Notes: a model not told the origin generated them from the sequence alone. A stretch of DNA of 64,000 nt from Eutrigla gurnardus (GCA_963514095.1 OY741276.1:4032603-4096602); one strand, 5' to 3'; positions 11,534 through 24,177 are shown, counted from the first letter of the stretch. A program made the numbers and translations.

Positions 11534-11537
11534 ATTT

Positions 11538-12975
11538 ATAAAAAACTAGAGGATGTGAAACAGCTGATGTAATCAGCTAAAGATGTTCCTCTCCTGCATT
11601 GATGCTGTCATTGAATTACATTTTCTAGTTTATTCATATGCATAACACACATTATAAACACACAAATAGAGCAAGATGTGAAGCATTACATATGTGGAAA
11701 AGACTGGTGGAGAAAAAACTTTTTTGTCTCCTCATAAACTCATTTTTCGTATTTTTTCCCTCCGTATGTCAGCTGCCCCCGGTTACAACAGAGGACGGGG
11801 AAAAAAGAGCGTTCTAGTCGAAGCGGCACAGCGGCGAGCTTCAGATAGGGGCGTTATTTTTCATGGCGGTCGGCTTGTGAGTGTTGGAGTCAGTGACGGT
11901 GGAAAATGTGAGCGAGAGCAGCTCAGTGTTATATCTGAGTGCCGCGCCGTGTGATGATTTTTTATGCTCCTTCTCATGACCGACACACACACACACACAC
12001 ACCTTTCACACACTCTCACGCTGAGGTATCCCTATGGAGCGGCGGAGCATAACGGGGTTTATCCTCTTTGACCTTCACAGTTTGAGTCGGCGGCGGGGCT
12101 CGGCTGCTTGAGCTGCTCTCAGTGTCGCGAGGTGCAGCCGGAGCCCTAGTTATCTGCGTTGTGGCTCAATGGCTCTTTCTGCCAGTGTAATAAGTGCAGT
12201 GCACCGCTGACTCTCAATGTGGACTCCTCAGTCTGCACAGCGCGGGGTCGCGGTCGTGACCCCAGAGCCCACGTATGGCCTCCATTGATCATATATGGAC
12301 TTAATCACCACAGCCTGGCTGATACTGGATGGTTGTGGTTCAGTAAAAAAAAGACAATATATAAATGTGTGTCATTTTGATGAGTTTAAATTGTCTATTT
12401 TCTACTTTATCTTCTCTTCTAAAAAGCTTAATCCCTTCACAAATTCTGACTTCACCGCGTTGTCATTCCAGACCTCGCTGCAGGTCTACATTAAAGGAAA
12501 TTAAACGATGCGCTCATGTCCCGGTGCAGCTAACGGCAATAATAAAAAACCAAGATAAGACGGCACAACAACACGCCATTAAAATAATAATAGCAGATGA
12601 AGCATGAGTGACATGACGGTTATCACGGGGGAGTAGAATATGTTTGTTTACTTTTTAAGTTTATCTCGGCGGCGTGCAAACAGACTCAAAACCCGCCACT
12701 TCACCTGACAGGACGTAGCTCACCGGCCGCCTCGCCGCTCGCCGGCACGGCGAACATGTGATCGGCGACTGACACGACGGTCGTCAGAAGGAGATTATGT
12801 TGAAAGGAGGAAACACTGCTCTTAAGTATTAATCGTGATAGCCACGGCCTACGTTTCCCATCATGCCTGCTGAGTAATGGGCATGAGCATGAATGCCCGC
12901 TGTTACTGATTGGCTGAAGTAGTGTTTTGTGTTAGTTTCCCCATTTAAAGAGCCAGGGCTTCGTATGAACACTGG
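11538..12975. other. Unique sequence, no gene seen
   Basis: Includes a short (AC)10 at 11983-12002 and a CpG-richer patch at 12040-12260 that contains no recognisable exon. 12865-13380 has the flavour of an old fish dispersed repeat (phrases TTCGTATGAACACTGGATTT and AAAGGGGCATTCCACTCATT), but I cannot set its limits. Confidence 0.4.
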
Positions 12976-12995
12976 ATTTATTTATTTATTTATTT
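12976..12995. repeat. (TTTA)n short tandem repeat
   Basis: About five TTTA units. Confidence 0.9.
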
Positions 12996-13511
12996 TTAGT
13001 GAGCACAGCTGGCGGACTATGAGGAGATTTTTGCTCAATTCGATTAAAAAAAAGTGCACCTTTTAAACATGAGTAACTATTGTAAAGGGGCATTCCACTC
13101 ATTTTAGGTAAGGTTCAAGGTCTGTGAAAACAGCTGTTTTATGTATTTTGGATGATATAATCAGGTGTCATCCAGGTTTGAGAATTAATGTCTTTGACAG
13201 AAAGTCCACTTTTTCAACTGGTGTTCTGTGTTTTCGTTGCTGGCTTCCTGCAGGGCAACGCAATATTTCGGGTTTCCTCGGCATTAAAAGATGTTTGGGA
13301 ACTTCCCAATCGTGCCCCCTCCGATGTCCTTTCACACAAATCATCCACTAATGAACATTTTGCGAGTAACTGAATCACGGTGATAAATATCCGCTCCTGA
13401 CCTCTGTTTCTTTATATTGTTAAAGAATGCTCAGACTCAACTCGGACGACACATCGATTTGATTTGTGGCAGAAAGAACTTTTGGGCATACAAAATAATT
13501 CCCCATAATAG

Positions 13512-13512
<1 letters not shown>

Positions 13513-13596
<84 letters not shown>
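13513..13596. repeat. (TG)42 microsatellite
   Basis: Eighty-four bases of uninterrupted TG, a likely highly polymorphic locus with Z-DNA potential. The Val-Cys frame through it is an artefact. Confidence 0.98.
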
Positions 13597-13597
<1 letters not shown>

Positions 13598-13639
13598 AGA
13601 AATGGATTTTATTTAGGGGGGTTGTTAATCAGTGAGACC

Positions 13640-13990
13640 CCGTCTGAGTCTGCCTGGTCTACCTATAGCAGCTCTTAAATCCCGCCTTGTAATAACCCTC
13701 TCTAATTAGGACTGAGACACACTAACAAGGGACACCGCCATCATCATCACTCAGCCACCTCATCATCATCACCATTCTCATTATCAGGCCCGAGATCAAA
13801 TTCCAGGCTGGCTCCGGGACAGTGGGACTTCAGTACACCTGATGTATGGCGCGTCATTAGATTGTTGTTATTACTGTGCCATGGGGAGTCAAACAGGATG
13901 GAGATTCACTCCCGTAATATTCTATACGGCCTACGAGGGAGGACCCACTTGACATTCTCCACCTAATGACAACAATCTATTGAGGCAACG
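13640..13990. promoter_or_regulatory. Candidate conserved non-coding element with inverted SOX-type motifs
   Basis: Unique block bounded by simple sequence. AGATTGTTGT (13859-13868) is matched by its exact reverse complement ACAACAATCT (13969-13978), and the match extends to about 17-18 bp with two mismatches. Both arms contain the SOX core ATTGTT. CTCTCTAATTAGGACTG adds a homeodomain site and CTCATTATCAGG a GATA/homeodomain site. No ORF crosses it. Enhancer function is inferred. Confidence 0.35.
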
Positions 13991-14040
13991 GGCTGACACA
14001 TTCATTTGTTTACTCTCCCTCCTCCTCTCTCGACCACATA

Positions 14041-14430
14041 AGCAACCGTGATGCCGCCGCCGCCGCCGCCATGCCGGAGTCCTATCTCAACACAAATGTT
14101 TGCATCCCCATCCGGCTGTAATCCACATGACTCACGGTATTGATCTGGAACCAGATAAAATCAACCTCGCTCTCTTGTTTAATCCGTCTCAATTAACACT
14201 GTGGGATGCGTGGATCTCTCTTAATGGCAAAGGAAATAAAACCCACGAGTGTCACCGCGGGGCCGGCGCCCAGGCCAGCCCAGCACCTCAACCCAGGCTT
14301 CAGCTAGCGCTTCAAATGAGGCAGCCGCCCGATGATCGATGGCTTCATCCGGTCCTCCACTTGTGCTGAGAGACACAGTTAATGTAACGGGCCCACAGAG
14401 AAACAGCCTTGATTAGGCTGCGATGGCGAG
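14041..14430. promoter_or_regulatory. Candidate conserved non-coding element with (GCC)n start
   Basis: Begins with seven GCC units (14052-14072). Unique sequence follows with TCTCAATTAACACTGTGG, AACCAGATAAAATCAACC and GATGATCGATGG words. A short frame (14100-14369, +) runs through but has no domain. The texture suggests an enhancer rather than an exon. Confidence 0.25.
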
Positions 14431-14900
14431 GAGCCACGGGGAGCCACTTTCCACACGGGGGTCTTTACCAGACCCTATATACGCTCGCTGACGTATACGG
14501 CATCATTCTCAGTCCGTCGCACACACAACACAAACACTTCACTCCCCCCGTCGGCAGCAGGAGGACCAGACCGGTCCGGCACAGCTGGTGCATCCCCGCC
14601 GTGGAGCCGGCGGACGACTTGCTGCAGGGGATTTAGCACGGCGCCGTGGGTGGCGTCGGGGATTGGTCGCGTTCATCTCTCCCCGAAGGTACCAAACGCT
14701 CCAATCCCTCCAATGAAGAACCTGTTTCCTAATTCTGATTTCTTAATGCAACTTTCCTGCAGAGAAGATTAATCAGTCGGAGTTTGTGCCCTCTCTCTAC
14801 GACCGACTTTAAAGAAGCGAATGCTTTATTTGTATTTATTTTTCAGAGAAGGGTTCAACACCTTCCAGCTCTGACGTGTACATACTCTCACACATTAACA

Positions 14901-14902
<2 letters not shown>

Positions 14903-14933
<31 letters not shown>
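14903..14933. repeat. (GT)15 microsatellite
   Basis: Uninterrupted GT run, preceded and followed by scattered CACAC words. Confidence 0.97.
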
Positions 14934-14936
<3 letters not shown>

Positions 14937-15333
14937 CACGCTCACACAAACACTCGTGGCACTTCTTTCCCTCCCAACATCTGCTTGTTCTTCCTCTGAT
15001 TAAAAAAATCCTCTGTGTTTCATTATCGCTGATTTGCATAGTAATAGCGTGCATATTAAGCAGCTACTTCAGAGGGTGGGCGGTCTAATGAATGCTGCAG
15101 TCTCCTCTGTTTTAACTCAATTTCTCCTCATCCATATTCAGCCGCGTGCCCCCTCCCGGCTCCCTCACGACCCGCCTGCCCTCGGGGACGGCAATTCTGT
15201 TTCCGCTGACACGCTTCCTCCAGCCTCTCCCCCAAATCCCAGAACCCCCTCCATTAATCCAATTAATTAGAGCCATTGATATGCAGCCCGCTTAGACCAA
15301 GCAGCTGTTTGCTTGCCAATTGCTTCGCTATGA

Positions 15334-15352
15334 GGGGGGGGGGGGGGGGGGG
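15334..15352. repeat. poly-G tract, 19 bp
   Basis: Pure G homopolymer with G-quadruplex potential. It is flanked by unique sequence with AATCCAATTAATTAGAGCC (15255-15273), a strong homeodomain-type site cluster. Confidence 0.97.
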
Positions 15353-15482
15353 TTGTCAAGTTATGGGGAGTCCTATCGCCCAATGGACATGCAGCAACAA
15401 ATAGCTCCCAGCGTGGAGAAAGTCGCCACCCACAACGATCCCACCAAGTTACCGCCGTCCTTAAAAACCTTGGAGGAGCTAA

Positions 15483-15546
15483 GCTAACTCGTGGTTGAGC
15501 TAACCCGTGGTTGAGCTAACTCGTGGTTGAGCTAACTCGTCGTAGA
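15483..15546. repeat. 16-bp minisatellite, four copies
   Basis: Unit GCTAACTCGTGGTTGA at 15483-15498, 15499-15514 (T to C at position 8), 15515-15530 and 15531-15546 (GTGGTTGA changed to GTCGTAGA). Low divergence implies a recent expansion. Confidence 0.92.
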
Positions 15547-18520
15547 TGCTAAACACCGTTTCCTTCACTTTCACACAGCCATCGGAATAGTTGTGAAACA
15601 GAGTGTTGATGAAAAACCATCCAGCATAAACACAAGTAAATCAAAGCGCATACAAATCAGGGTTGTAATATGGATTTTGGCACATAACAGCGGTAACTAG
15701 CGTTCAAATCCATTTAGTTTCTTCACACTTGTGTCGTTTTAATACCCTTGACAGTACGTTCCTTCCCGGGGAAATAAACCACCAAAGGCAAAACAGCAAC
15801 GGCAATAGGTGTGCCCCCCGTTATTCAATCAGCCCTTACATATTCCACAAAGAGGAGCTAAATATACGTGGATGGATGATAATTCTCCCAATAAAAAAAC
15901 CCAAAATAGAAAGTGTGGAGCGATGTGTCCCCGCGGTGTCCTGGATAAGAGGTGTGCTTCAGAATTACCATACAGAAATGAGCAGCGGCGACAGCGTCTA
16001 ATGTTTTGTGACACAGCACGAATGTGCACAGCCCGGCCGATCCGGGGCCGGAGCCGCTCATCGGAGATATTAAATTAAGAAGTGCCGGAGTAGAAGGGTA
16101 ATTCACTTTTCTGCTTCACTGGCTATCATTGCCGAGCAAAAGGAGCGCTGGTGGTAAACTATCCCTATCTCACCTCCCTCCCTCCCTCCCTCCCTCTTCT
16201 GACTCCCCTCTCTCTCCCTTTCATCTGTTCCTTCCATCGCCCGGATGTCCTTTTGTAATCGTACATATTCTCACTACATAATCCTAATGAGCAACAATCC
16301 TACTTTATGGCAAAGTGAAGTAAATTCCCTCCCCAAAAAAAAAAAACCCGTTCACGGTCGCTTTCAGAGATCATAACGCTGATTTGTTTGGAAGGAACCG
16401 CGTCTGCAGGGACTCTTTTTTGTAAATATGTGATGCTAAATGGATGCTTTGTGAAGATATTTTCTCAATCTGCACGCCTGAAGTTGACAGCCGGACAAGA
16501 AAGTAATCCATAATTACTTTTATTGCCAGAATGTCTTCGTACGGCGTCTGCACAACCACAACAGGGATTCGGTTAGCGACGTAATGCACGCTTATGGTTT
16601 GTTTGACTGGGTTGAGGTTAATGTAAGATTGTGGTTATGGTCAATAAAGTACGGAACATTAATTGTCGGTCTGTGACGGGATGCGAAACCAACGCTTGCA
16701 CGCCGATCCGCCGACCCTCCTCTTGGCACTGGAGGTTGGCATCGGACGTAAATCTTTAGTTTTTTATTATTATTATGGATGCAGATTCCTCGAGGAGAAG
16801 TAGGTGCACATCAGTTATAGAGCTTTGTTTCTGAGTATGTGGCTCTCTCTTTGTCGAATAAGAACCTGGAATGAAGCAAACATGATGTCGATGCCCGATG
16901 GCTGTATGAAGGAGGTTGTGTGTCTCCTCTGTGATGGATAACTCCCCGTAGGATTGTTAAATGGGGATTCTCTTCTTGACTGGACCGTACAAAAGCCTGA
17001 TGGTTAGCGTTGATGCTGCAGATTAGAAATCAATATTTTCTGCTGTGCAATTATTTTTTGGTCCTTTTTGACGTGACACATTTCCAGCTTTGTTGGGGCG
17101 AACATTTCAGGCAGTTTGTCAAGAGTATTAAAGCGACAGTGGGTTTAGAAATGTTGTCAAAATGCAACATGACGGACGAAATGACATATAATGAGATGTG
17201 ATTAATCTGATTATTCACTGATTAGTTGTTTTATTGTCACAGAGGAGTGAAGAAACCAAAGAATATTCACATTTAAGAAGCTGGAGTCGTGTTAAAAATA
17301 AACTGGCCATTAATTTAATCGTTGACAACAAATCGATCGATCGTCGTCGCTCGACTCGAGTCGTCACGCAGCAGAAAAATGTAGGTCAGGTGTGAACGCT
17401 GCTTGAAAAGAAGCTGGATTTGCTGGATTGTATAGCAAACAGGCCAGATGTGTGAACAGCCTGCTCTCCCACAAGACTTCAACTTCTCCTTTTTGAGTTC
17501 ACGCATGGCTTTGTTGGTGTGCTCGTGAAGCTGAAACCAAAGACAAATCAAGACCAGCTTTGGATCGGGACGCACGACGCGGGCGGAGGTGAAATCGGAT
17601 GAGAGAAAAAAGGCAGATTTGTTTACCCCTCGACGAAGTGTTGATGTTGGAGGTCTTTGTTTCAGGAATATACAAATCAGTCTGTTTAAGATACTTTTGT
17701 TACCTGACTTGAGGGAGCGACGAGGAAAACCACGTTGGCTGGAAACGAAGAGCACGTCTGGGAAATGTGCAACAGGGCATCGCTTTGTTTCGGGTTTTAA
17801 TCTCTCCCGTTTTCCAGCCTTTCATCCGCGTTTCTCGGGCGCTCCCGCACGCACAACAGAGAATGTCAATTTAGCATTGATTACAGTACAATTAAGGTAA
17901 TTGTTATATTGAATAATATGACCTGCATTGCATATTCATGGTGGATGATGATTAACATATTCTCAATTTATCGGTATAATGATATGACCTCCAGCATGGA
18001 TGGAGACATTTTCCTGAAAAGTAAATAATGAGTGGGGGAGGGGGGGTAAACGGACTAGATGAGTTCATTCACTCCCATGGGTGAAGCTGTGTTTTCAGCC
18101 ATGTGATGATATTTTTTTAAAGCAAAAAAGAATGGAGCTGGAGGGTGGACGTGATCCGGTCTGGACTGATTCAGGACTTCCCAGGACTCACTGCAGGGCG
18201 ATGGAGAAGGGAGAGAGAGATAGGAGGTGTCTATTTATCTAGGTGAGAAAGTCCCCCCCCCCCCTTCGTGTCTTCTGAGGCAGAGAGCTGTGACTGAAAC
18301 ACATCGCTGCACCTCACTCGGGATGAGCTCCACATAAATGGGGGGGGGAGCGACGGGAGAGCGAGGGCTGAAGAGGAGAGCTCCTTTAAAAAGGGCTTGT
18401 CAAAATAATGAAAACAAATGGCGACAGAGTCTCCCGAGATGGAGAGGAGAACTTCATTTGTGAGGTGTCTTCGGCGGGATTCTGCCGCGCCACGGCGACT
18501 CCTCGGGTTTTAGACAGCGA
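15547..18520. other. Unique sequence with short simple repeats, no gene seen
   Basis: Holds a (CCCT)n run at 16173-16196, a TCGA-rich patch near 17330-17360 and a 12-bp C run at 18253-18264. The 146-codon minus frame at 17315-17755 has no domain, and its length is within what chance allows in 64 kb. Nothing else is supported. Confidence 0.45.
16173..16196. repeat. (CCCT)n short tandem repeat
   Basis: About five CCCT/CCTC units in a wider pyrimidine-rich stretch. Confidence 0.85.
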
Positions 18521-18543
18521 GGGGGGGGGGGGGGGGGGGGGGG
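18521..18543. repeat. poly-G tract, 23 bp
   Basis: One of the longest homopolymers in the window, pure G with quadruplex potential. Confidence 0.97.
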
Positions 18544-19039
18544 CGCCGCCATGCACGGCTGAGGGGGAAAGCTGAGGAGAAGAAAAATGAGAGCGCTCAT
18601 TGTAATAATTGTTCAGGGTCAATTATTCCCGCGTTGGAGCAAATCATGCTGATGTGTGTTAGCACGCGGCCGGGGAGGGAGTTGGGAAGGTAGCGTTATG
18701 GATGTGGATATATTCCAGTGTATTGATATGATTCAGCTGGTCACAAACAAGGGATTCTAATAGAGTATAAATATGTGGAATGATAATAATGTATGCTTTG
18801 GCTGTCAGAATGGTCTTAAGTGTGATTTAATATCTGGACCGTGAGACCAGAAAACTCTTTCACTGAATAGAGTTTAAAAGAAGTGTGACGAGCAGAAATG
18901 TTATCTTCATACAGCGTAAAATAAATCATATTTACCTGCTTCCTATCTACGTTGCTTATTCCGCGTCTGTTATTTAGAATAAAGCCAGGACTATTGTTGT
19001 TTTCCTTTTAAGTGAGACGAAACATACACCACTTCTCTG

Positions 19040-19460
19040 CACCTCCGTCCCCTCAATTCCTCTCTTTATCTCTCTTTCATCCTCCCTCCCTCCCTCCTCT
19101 CTCCCTCTCTCTCTGGCACCTAACATCTTCTTTTTGCTTATCACCGCCTTCCTTCTTCATCCTCCCTCCTTCCCCGACTTTGACTTCATCTTTCAAGTGC
19201 AGCGGCGGCGGCGGCAGCAGCTGCAGCAGCATCCTCCCTCCCATCCCCATCCTCTTCACGACGCCGTCCGTCGTCTGCATTCCCGTCACGTGCCCAACAA
19301 AGGTTATATGGCCCACTTTCTTATCAGCTGCATTGTGGGATATCTCGGCTCTCAGGCCTGTCTTCTGGAGAGCTATCTGTACCCCCCCTCCTCCCTCTGT
19401 TGACTGCTGGGAGGACAACCTTTGTCGACCTTGTTTTTTTTTGCTTTTAACAGAATAAAA
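19040..19460. other. Pyrimidine-rich block with CGG/CAG trinucleotides
   Basis: 19068-19125 is almost purely C/T. 19202-19230 is a (CGG)n/(CAG)n trinucleotide patch. The unique core 19270-19380 includes CAAAGGTTATATGGCCCAC and CATTGTGGGATATC. The window's longest open frame (229 codons, minus, 19077-19766) covers this block, but it is low-complexity Pro/Gly/Arg-Glu sequence from the C/T tracts and I reject it as a gene. The core could be a regulatory element. Confidence 0.4.
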
Positions 19461-19469
19461 ATGAAAGAG

Positions 19470-21878
19470 AAAACGAATGCAATGCAGAGAGTGGGGAGGG
19501 AAAGAAAAACGGGGGGGAAGGGGGGTAAAATAAGAAAGAAAAGCTGGAGTCCCCTGAGAGAATGTGTGATGAGATTGGTCCAGAGTTAGCCTTGTAAGAA
19601 AAGCGCCGTTGGCCTCTTCTCTCTCCAAGTACAGTAGACATTGAATCGATATGGCCCACCCACCCCCTCCAGAAGCACTCTGCCCCGGCGCGTGCCGTCC
19701 ACCTGTCTGCCCGTCTGGGGGGTTTGGCTGAGCTGCTGGGGGGTGGGGGGGTAGAAGGAGGTGCATGGATGTTTGACAGAGCCGTCATGTACAAATTCAT
19801 TTTGGATCCAGCCTTTTGCTCTAATAGGAGCTCATGCTCAAGGTCTTTGCGGTCACGTGGAGACGAGGAGCAGATAGATGCCTCTCTGCAGAGCTGAGGG
19901 ATGTTTATCTGTCACACGCTGAGACGCCGTTGTGAACGTCTGAGAATAAGATGCAACGTCATGATGGAAACATGAAATTCATTCCTATTTATTCCACTAA
20001 ACAGGAAAACACAACCCACTATAAACTGCATATTATGGAAAATCTAATATTGCATTTTGAATATGTCTTTGTTATTATTATTAGCTTTTCACCAGACGCC
20101 AAAAGTTGGAAAACTAAAAAGAGAGCAGGTGGTGATGGGAGCTGTAGTTTTTTTTTCTGTTCTCACAAAGTGATCGTCGTCTAACTTTGGTAGAATTACA
20201 GAGGCTGTAACTTCTAATAGCGAGTGCTACGGTGGATGCTGATTGGCTGAGAATATGGAGAGTAGACGTCAGGAACACGCTGCAGCTTTTTCAGAGAGAT
20301 CGATGGAAGAAACGCTGAATGGGAGATTGCATTGAAGCTACAGAAGCTAGTGGAACAGAGACCAGAGATGCTGTGAGCTTTTCAAGAGAAAAATGCCGAA
20401 GTGATTTTCAATAAATTTGACACTTTGACAGCAGAGATTTGAAGAAAAAAAACCCCCAAATAGTGAGGAATAGAGGGCGCTTGAAGGCTTAAGTGAATAC
20501 AATGAAGGTCACTGGTCGATGTGTAGTCTGGTCTGGAGGCTCCGAGGACCCGAGGTGGAGATATTCTCAAAGTTTGACTAAAAGTTTGTGAGATATGTTA
20601 TGATTGTCCAGGAGGCCATTTTTCTATATGATGCAATATTCCAGAGATAACAGACGACTCCCTCATCTTCTGTTTCTAGAGCCGAGGAGCTTCCCTCACG
20701 GTGGTGACCTGAGTAATGTCTTACTTAACCGCCGTACGATATTTTTCCCGGGGCTTCGATGAAACGTTGCATAACAGGAAATAATGACAGCTTAGGTGCT
20801 GTAGCAAACAGACGTATCCCTGCTGCCGATATAGAGATGTATAACCTACACATATAACATTCAAGCTACATGTCACTCACTACGTCACCCTCAAATAGGT
20901 TTTATTCAAAGTACAGTTTGTTTTTTATCGTGGCAACGATGGAAATCATCACTCGTGTGTGCAGAAAATCAACGCGTACACTTCAGCACTCTAATTAATA
21001 TAATTGTTTGACAAAACCTCAAAACTCTGAGTCATTTCTTCACCGATATCACATGAAACGCCCAGCGGGTGAGTGCTGTTATTTTCATTCTAAACAAACG
21101 GTGATGGATGGCGGTCCGCAGCTCGGTTTCTCACCATAACAACAGCATTTAAATATGTGAAAGGAGCCCCTCTGATCCACCTTGGTTGCTGTTAATTGCG
21201 ACGTTGTAAATAAAACACGAGGCCTTGAATAAACATCTCAAAATAATAGTCACGGCAAATAAAAATATCTCAACACGCCGAAATGTTTAAGAAGTGTTTA
21301 TGCGGCCCAAAACCGAACCATTACCATAATCTATTATGGAGGTTCCCATCGTAGCCCCCTTCTGACGGACCCACCTGGGACTCACTAGTGGAGCAGAGAC
21401 TTCAATCCCTGGATCGGATTTTGCCCTGCTCTCTCTTTTTTTTTAACTGGGTTATCCATTCAGTTACACGCAGGAGGAGAGCAGGGTTAAGAGGGGCGAT
21501 GGGGGAGCACTTAGCAAGTGAAGGCCATGGTGGCAGTGCTGGAGTGTTATTTAATGAAGTAGGGGATCAGGATGCACGGCGCTGAGCACACGGCGGCGGC
21601 GTAGGTGGTGCTGCAGGAGTGGAGGGCGTGTGTTTGTGGGTGGGGGGGTGTCGGCGGAGGTGACGGCATGTTGTGTTGTATGTTCCACAGGGTGGAGGGA
21701 GGAGGGGAGGGTGGATGGTGCAGTGAGTGGGGGGGGGGCTAATAAGATCACTTTTTATTGGCCCACAACCCCAGAGGACTGTTTGTTTGTCTGCGTGCGT
21801 GATGGCGGGGATAAAAAGTTAATGCATAGGAGGAGCAGGAGGCTGGTCACTGCTGCCCCCTGCAGGGCATGCTCCATC

Positions 21879-21880
<2 letters not shown>
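19470..21880. other. Unique sequence, no gene seen
   Basis: Purine- and G-rich to about 19760, then balanced unique DNA. 20090-20480 might be an old dispersed repeat (GATTGGCTGAGAATATGGAG context), but I see no boundaries. 21590-21740 is G-rich. Confidence 0.4.

Positions 21881-21923
<43 letters not shown>
21881..21923. repeat. (TG)21 microsatellite
   Basis: Uninterrupted TG run. Confidence 0.98.
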
Positions 21924-21924
<1 letters not shown>

Positions 21925-22527
21925 TGGTTTCTCCTGACAGACACATCTCATAACATAAGCCTCGGATGTCTCCGTGTTGATGGAGTGCTGCTACGTTATG
22001 ATTGGCTGCAACAATCACACAAGTACACAATAAGAGAGTTTGAGAGTGTAGTTCATGCTTCTGCTTTCATGTCGCCTCATGCTGTGAATTAAAGCCTCTT
22101 TTATTTACATTATCGATCACTTTTTATTTTTGAATTCTGCTAAAGGCACTCATTTATGAATGGGTTTAAGAGCTCTTTGTGCTGAGTGTGTGTGAAAGAG
22201 AAAGAGGGGGATTTTATTTTTTTTTATTTGAGAGAGAGAGCTCCTCGTCACCTCAAAGTTCTGCTTCTGTGTGCAGGAAGAGATGGAGCGAGGTATCGGG
22301 GTTGGGTAGTAAAAAAAAAAGTGGATCGGGAGGGGGTGTAAATTCAACAGGGGGGGAGGGGGGGGAGGTGGGTGAGGAGAATATCAATCGGGCATGCGGC
22401 GTAGAGGCAGCCTGCCACGGTCCGCTCCAGGAGAAAGATTAGAGAGGGGATCAGTGTCATCAGCAGCAGGAGAGTAATGGTGCGGGCCAGGTTCAAGGCT
22501 GGAGCCAAGAACGTATCGGCATGGCAG

Positions 22528-22580
22528 CCCCCCCCCCCCCCCCCCCCCCCCCTACCCATCCCCATCCCCATCCCATCACC
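22528..22580. repeat. 25-bp poly-C followed by CCCATC repeats
   Basis: Pure C at 22528-22552, then CCCATCCCCATCCCCATCCC, a hexanucleotide-like repeat that probably grew from the homopolymer. The downstream Pro-rich frame is an artefact. Confidence 0.95.
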
Positions 22581-22599
22581 CCGACGCCGACACCCCCTT

Positions 22600-23833
22600 C
22601 ATGAAATAGAGGTTAACCGCCAATCCAGACTTTTTTTTCCCCCCACCCCGTCTTTTACTGAGTGTGAAAACTACCGCTGGGAGTCTCAGGACAATTTTTA
22701 TATAGGATTAGAAAACAAAAATCAATATTTAATTATCTTTGAGCTTTTTGTGTCACTGCATCTTTAGGTCAGTAAGTGTTCAGGAGCCGGGGTCGCCCAG
22801 GCACTGTAAGTGAAGGAGTCGTTAAAGAGCCCGAATCTTTTCTCTTTTTTTTATTTCTTTCCAACTTTTATTACACACGCTTTTATGAAGGAGCTGTAGC
22901 CTACATGTATATAAATATCTGAAATTAATAGGTGTCTAAATAATGCAATCATTGCTTGTTGAGCGGCTGGTTTTACGTGGTCTCATTTAAACCGAACCCC
23001 CCCGTTATCGACGCAGTGATAAACACGGATGTAAGTCTATGCTTTTTGCCTTAATCTTAAAACTTCCATTAGTTCGGTAATAAATTTTAATCTCGCTCCA
23101 GAGGGATGGTCGACAGCCGAGCCGTCATCATTGGCCCCCTTACCCAGCAGCATATCCACACACACACACAAACACACACACAGCACTGCGTCCGCCCCAG
23201 TAGATAAAACACTGGGCTGTTTACGTGGCTCTCAGACGCTGTATTGGATTAAGGTGGCTCTTTTAGCTCCTCCCCCCCCTCCGGCAGTGGCCGATGAGCT
23301 CGCGGAGTGGATGTGACGGCCGCTTAAGCGGTGACAAGCAGAAGGTCAGCGTCGCTGATGAAGGAGTGAGGCCAGCTGGCCGCTCCGATGTAGCCATCCT
23401 TTAAAAGCACCCGGAGAATCTATCCTGTTTAAGGCGGACGCCCAGACAGAGACGGGCCGCGGGGAGAGACAGTAAGGAAGAGGAAGGAGAAGGGAGAGAC
23501 AAAAGGAAGTGGGCGAGGTGGAAGGAGTGGCAGAGACGGAGAGCTTAAATGTCCCCGTTCTGATGTGTACCTCTGTAGCAGGCAAAATGTTCCCCGGCCC
23601 CGTGGGCCATTTATTAAAGTGATGAAGAGCGGAGCGGCCCGCTATGAATCAGACTCCCCTGTCTGCTGTGTGCTGCATAGGGACGCTCACGGCCACGGTG
23701 CTCTCCTCCACTTGGATCGCGGCGACGCCTCTTGTAGCTGGGGATGGTCGTGGGCGAGTGGAAACGGGGGGGGAAGGAAGGAGAGGGCCTTTTTCTTTCT
23801 CTGTGGACACACATTAGCCTCGCTGTGCATATT
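22600..23833. other. Unique sequence with an imperfect AC repeat, no gene seen
   Basis: 23157-23182 is an imperfect (AC)n. 23360-23640 is GC-rich unique DNA without a convincing exon. No mobile-element ends seen. Confidence 0.4.
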
Positions 23834-23940
23834 AGATTGGATTAGATCAGGATTGGATGAAACTTTAATGACCCCTGTGGGGATATCGGGTTATTACACC
23901 GGCAGAAAATAACATCGGCTGTGAAACAAACAAAATAAAG
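23834..23940. mobile_element. Fish dispersed repeat, 'aaactttaatgacccctgtgg' type
   Basis: GGATTAGATCAGGATTGGAT is followed by GAAACTTTAATGACCCCTGT, GGGTTATTACACCGGCAGAA and CAAACAAAATAAAGG. I know this as the diverged form of a very common teleost repeat (ACTTTATTGATCCC-type core followed by a short tail). Read forward it ends in an AATAAAG-rich tail. Limits are approximate. Confidence 0.55.
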
Positions 23941-24140
23941 GTGTTGCAAAATGACTAAAAGAACTCCGATTGGAAATAGTAGAGCAAATGATTCAAATGA
24001 GGCTTAAATAGTGTGTATTCGTTAGCGGTGTCATGACTTCAGGGCGAATACTAGCCAACAATTCATACAGTGTGACTAAAGGGGAAACTATAATATGTCT
24101 GTACCTCCATCCAAAATGTTAACCTCTTTACACACTCATC

Positions 24141-24142
<2 letters not shown>

Positions 24143-24174
<32 letters not shown>
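24143..24174. repeat. (TG)16 microsatellite
   Basis: Uninterrupted TG run. Confidence 0.97.

Positions 24175-24177
<3 letters not shown>

Noticed and set aside
15697..15712. tRNA B-box-like GTTCAAATCC suggesting a SINE
   Set aside because: No matching A-box at the right spacing, no tail and no target duplication.
17315..17755. 146-codon minus-strand frame
   Set aside because: No domain or motif, chance length, no supporting splice or initiation context.
19077..19766. 229-codon minus-strand open frame, the longest in the window
   Set aside because: It runs through C/T-rich tracts and a CGG/CAG patch, giving Pro, Gly and Arg/Glu low-complexity sequence. No domain, and it is overlapped by other frames.
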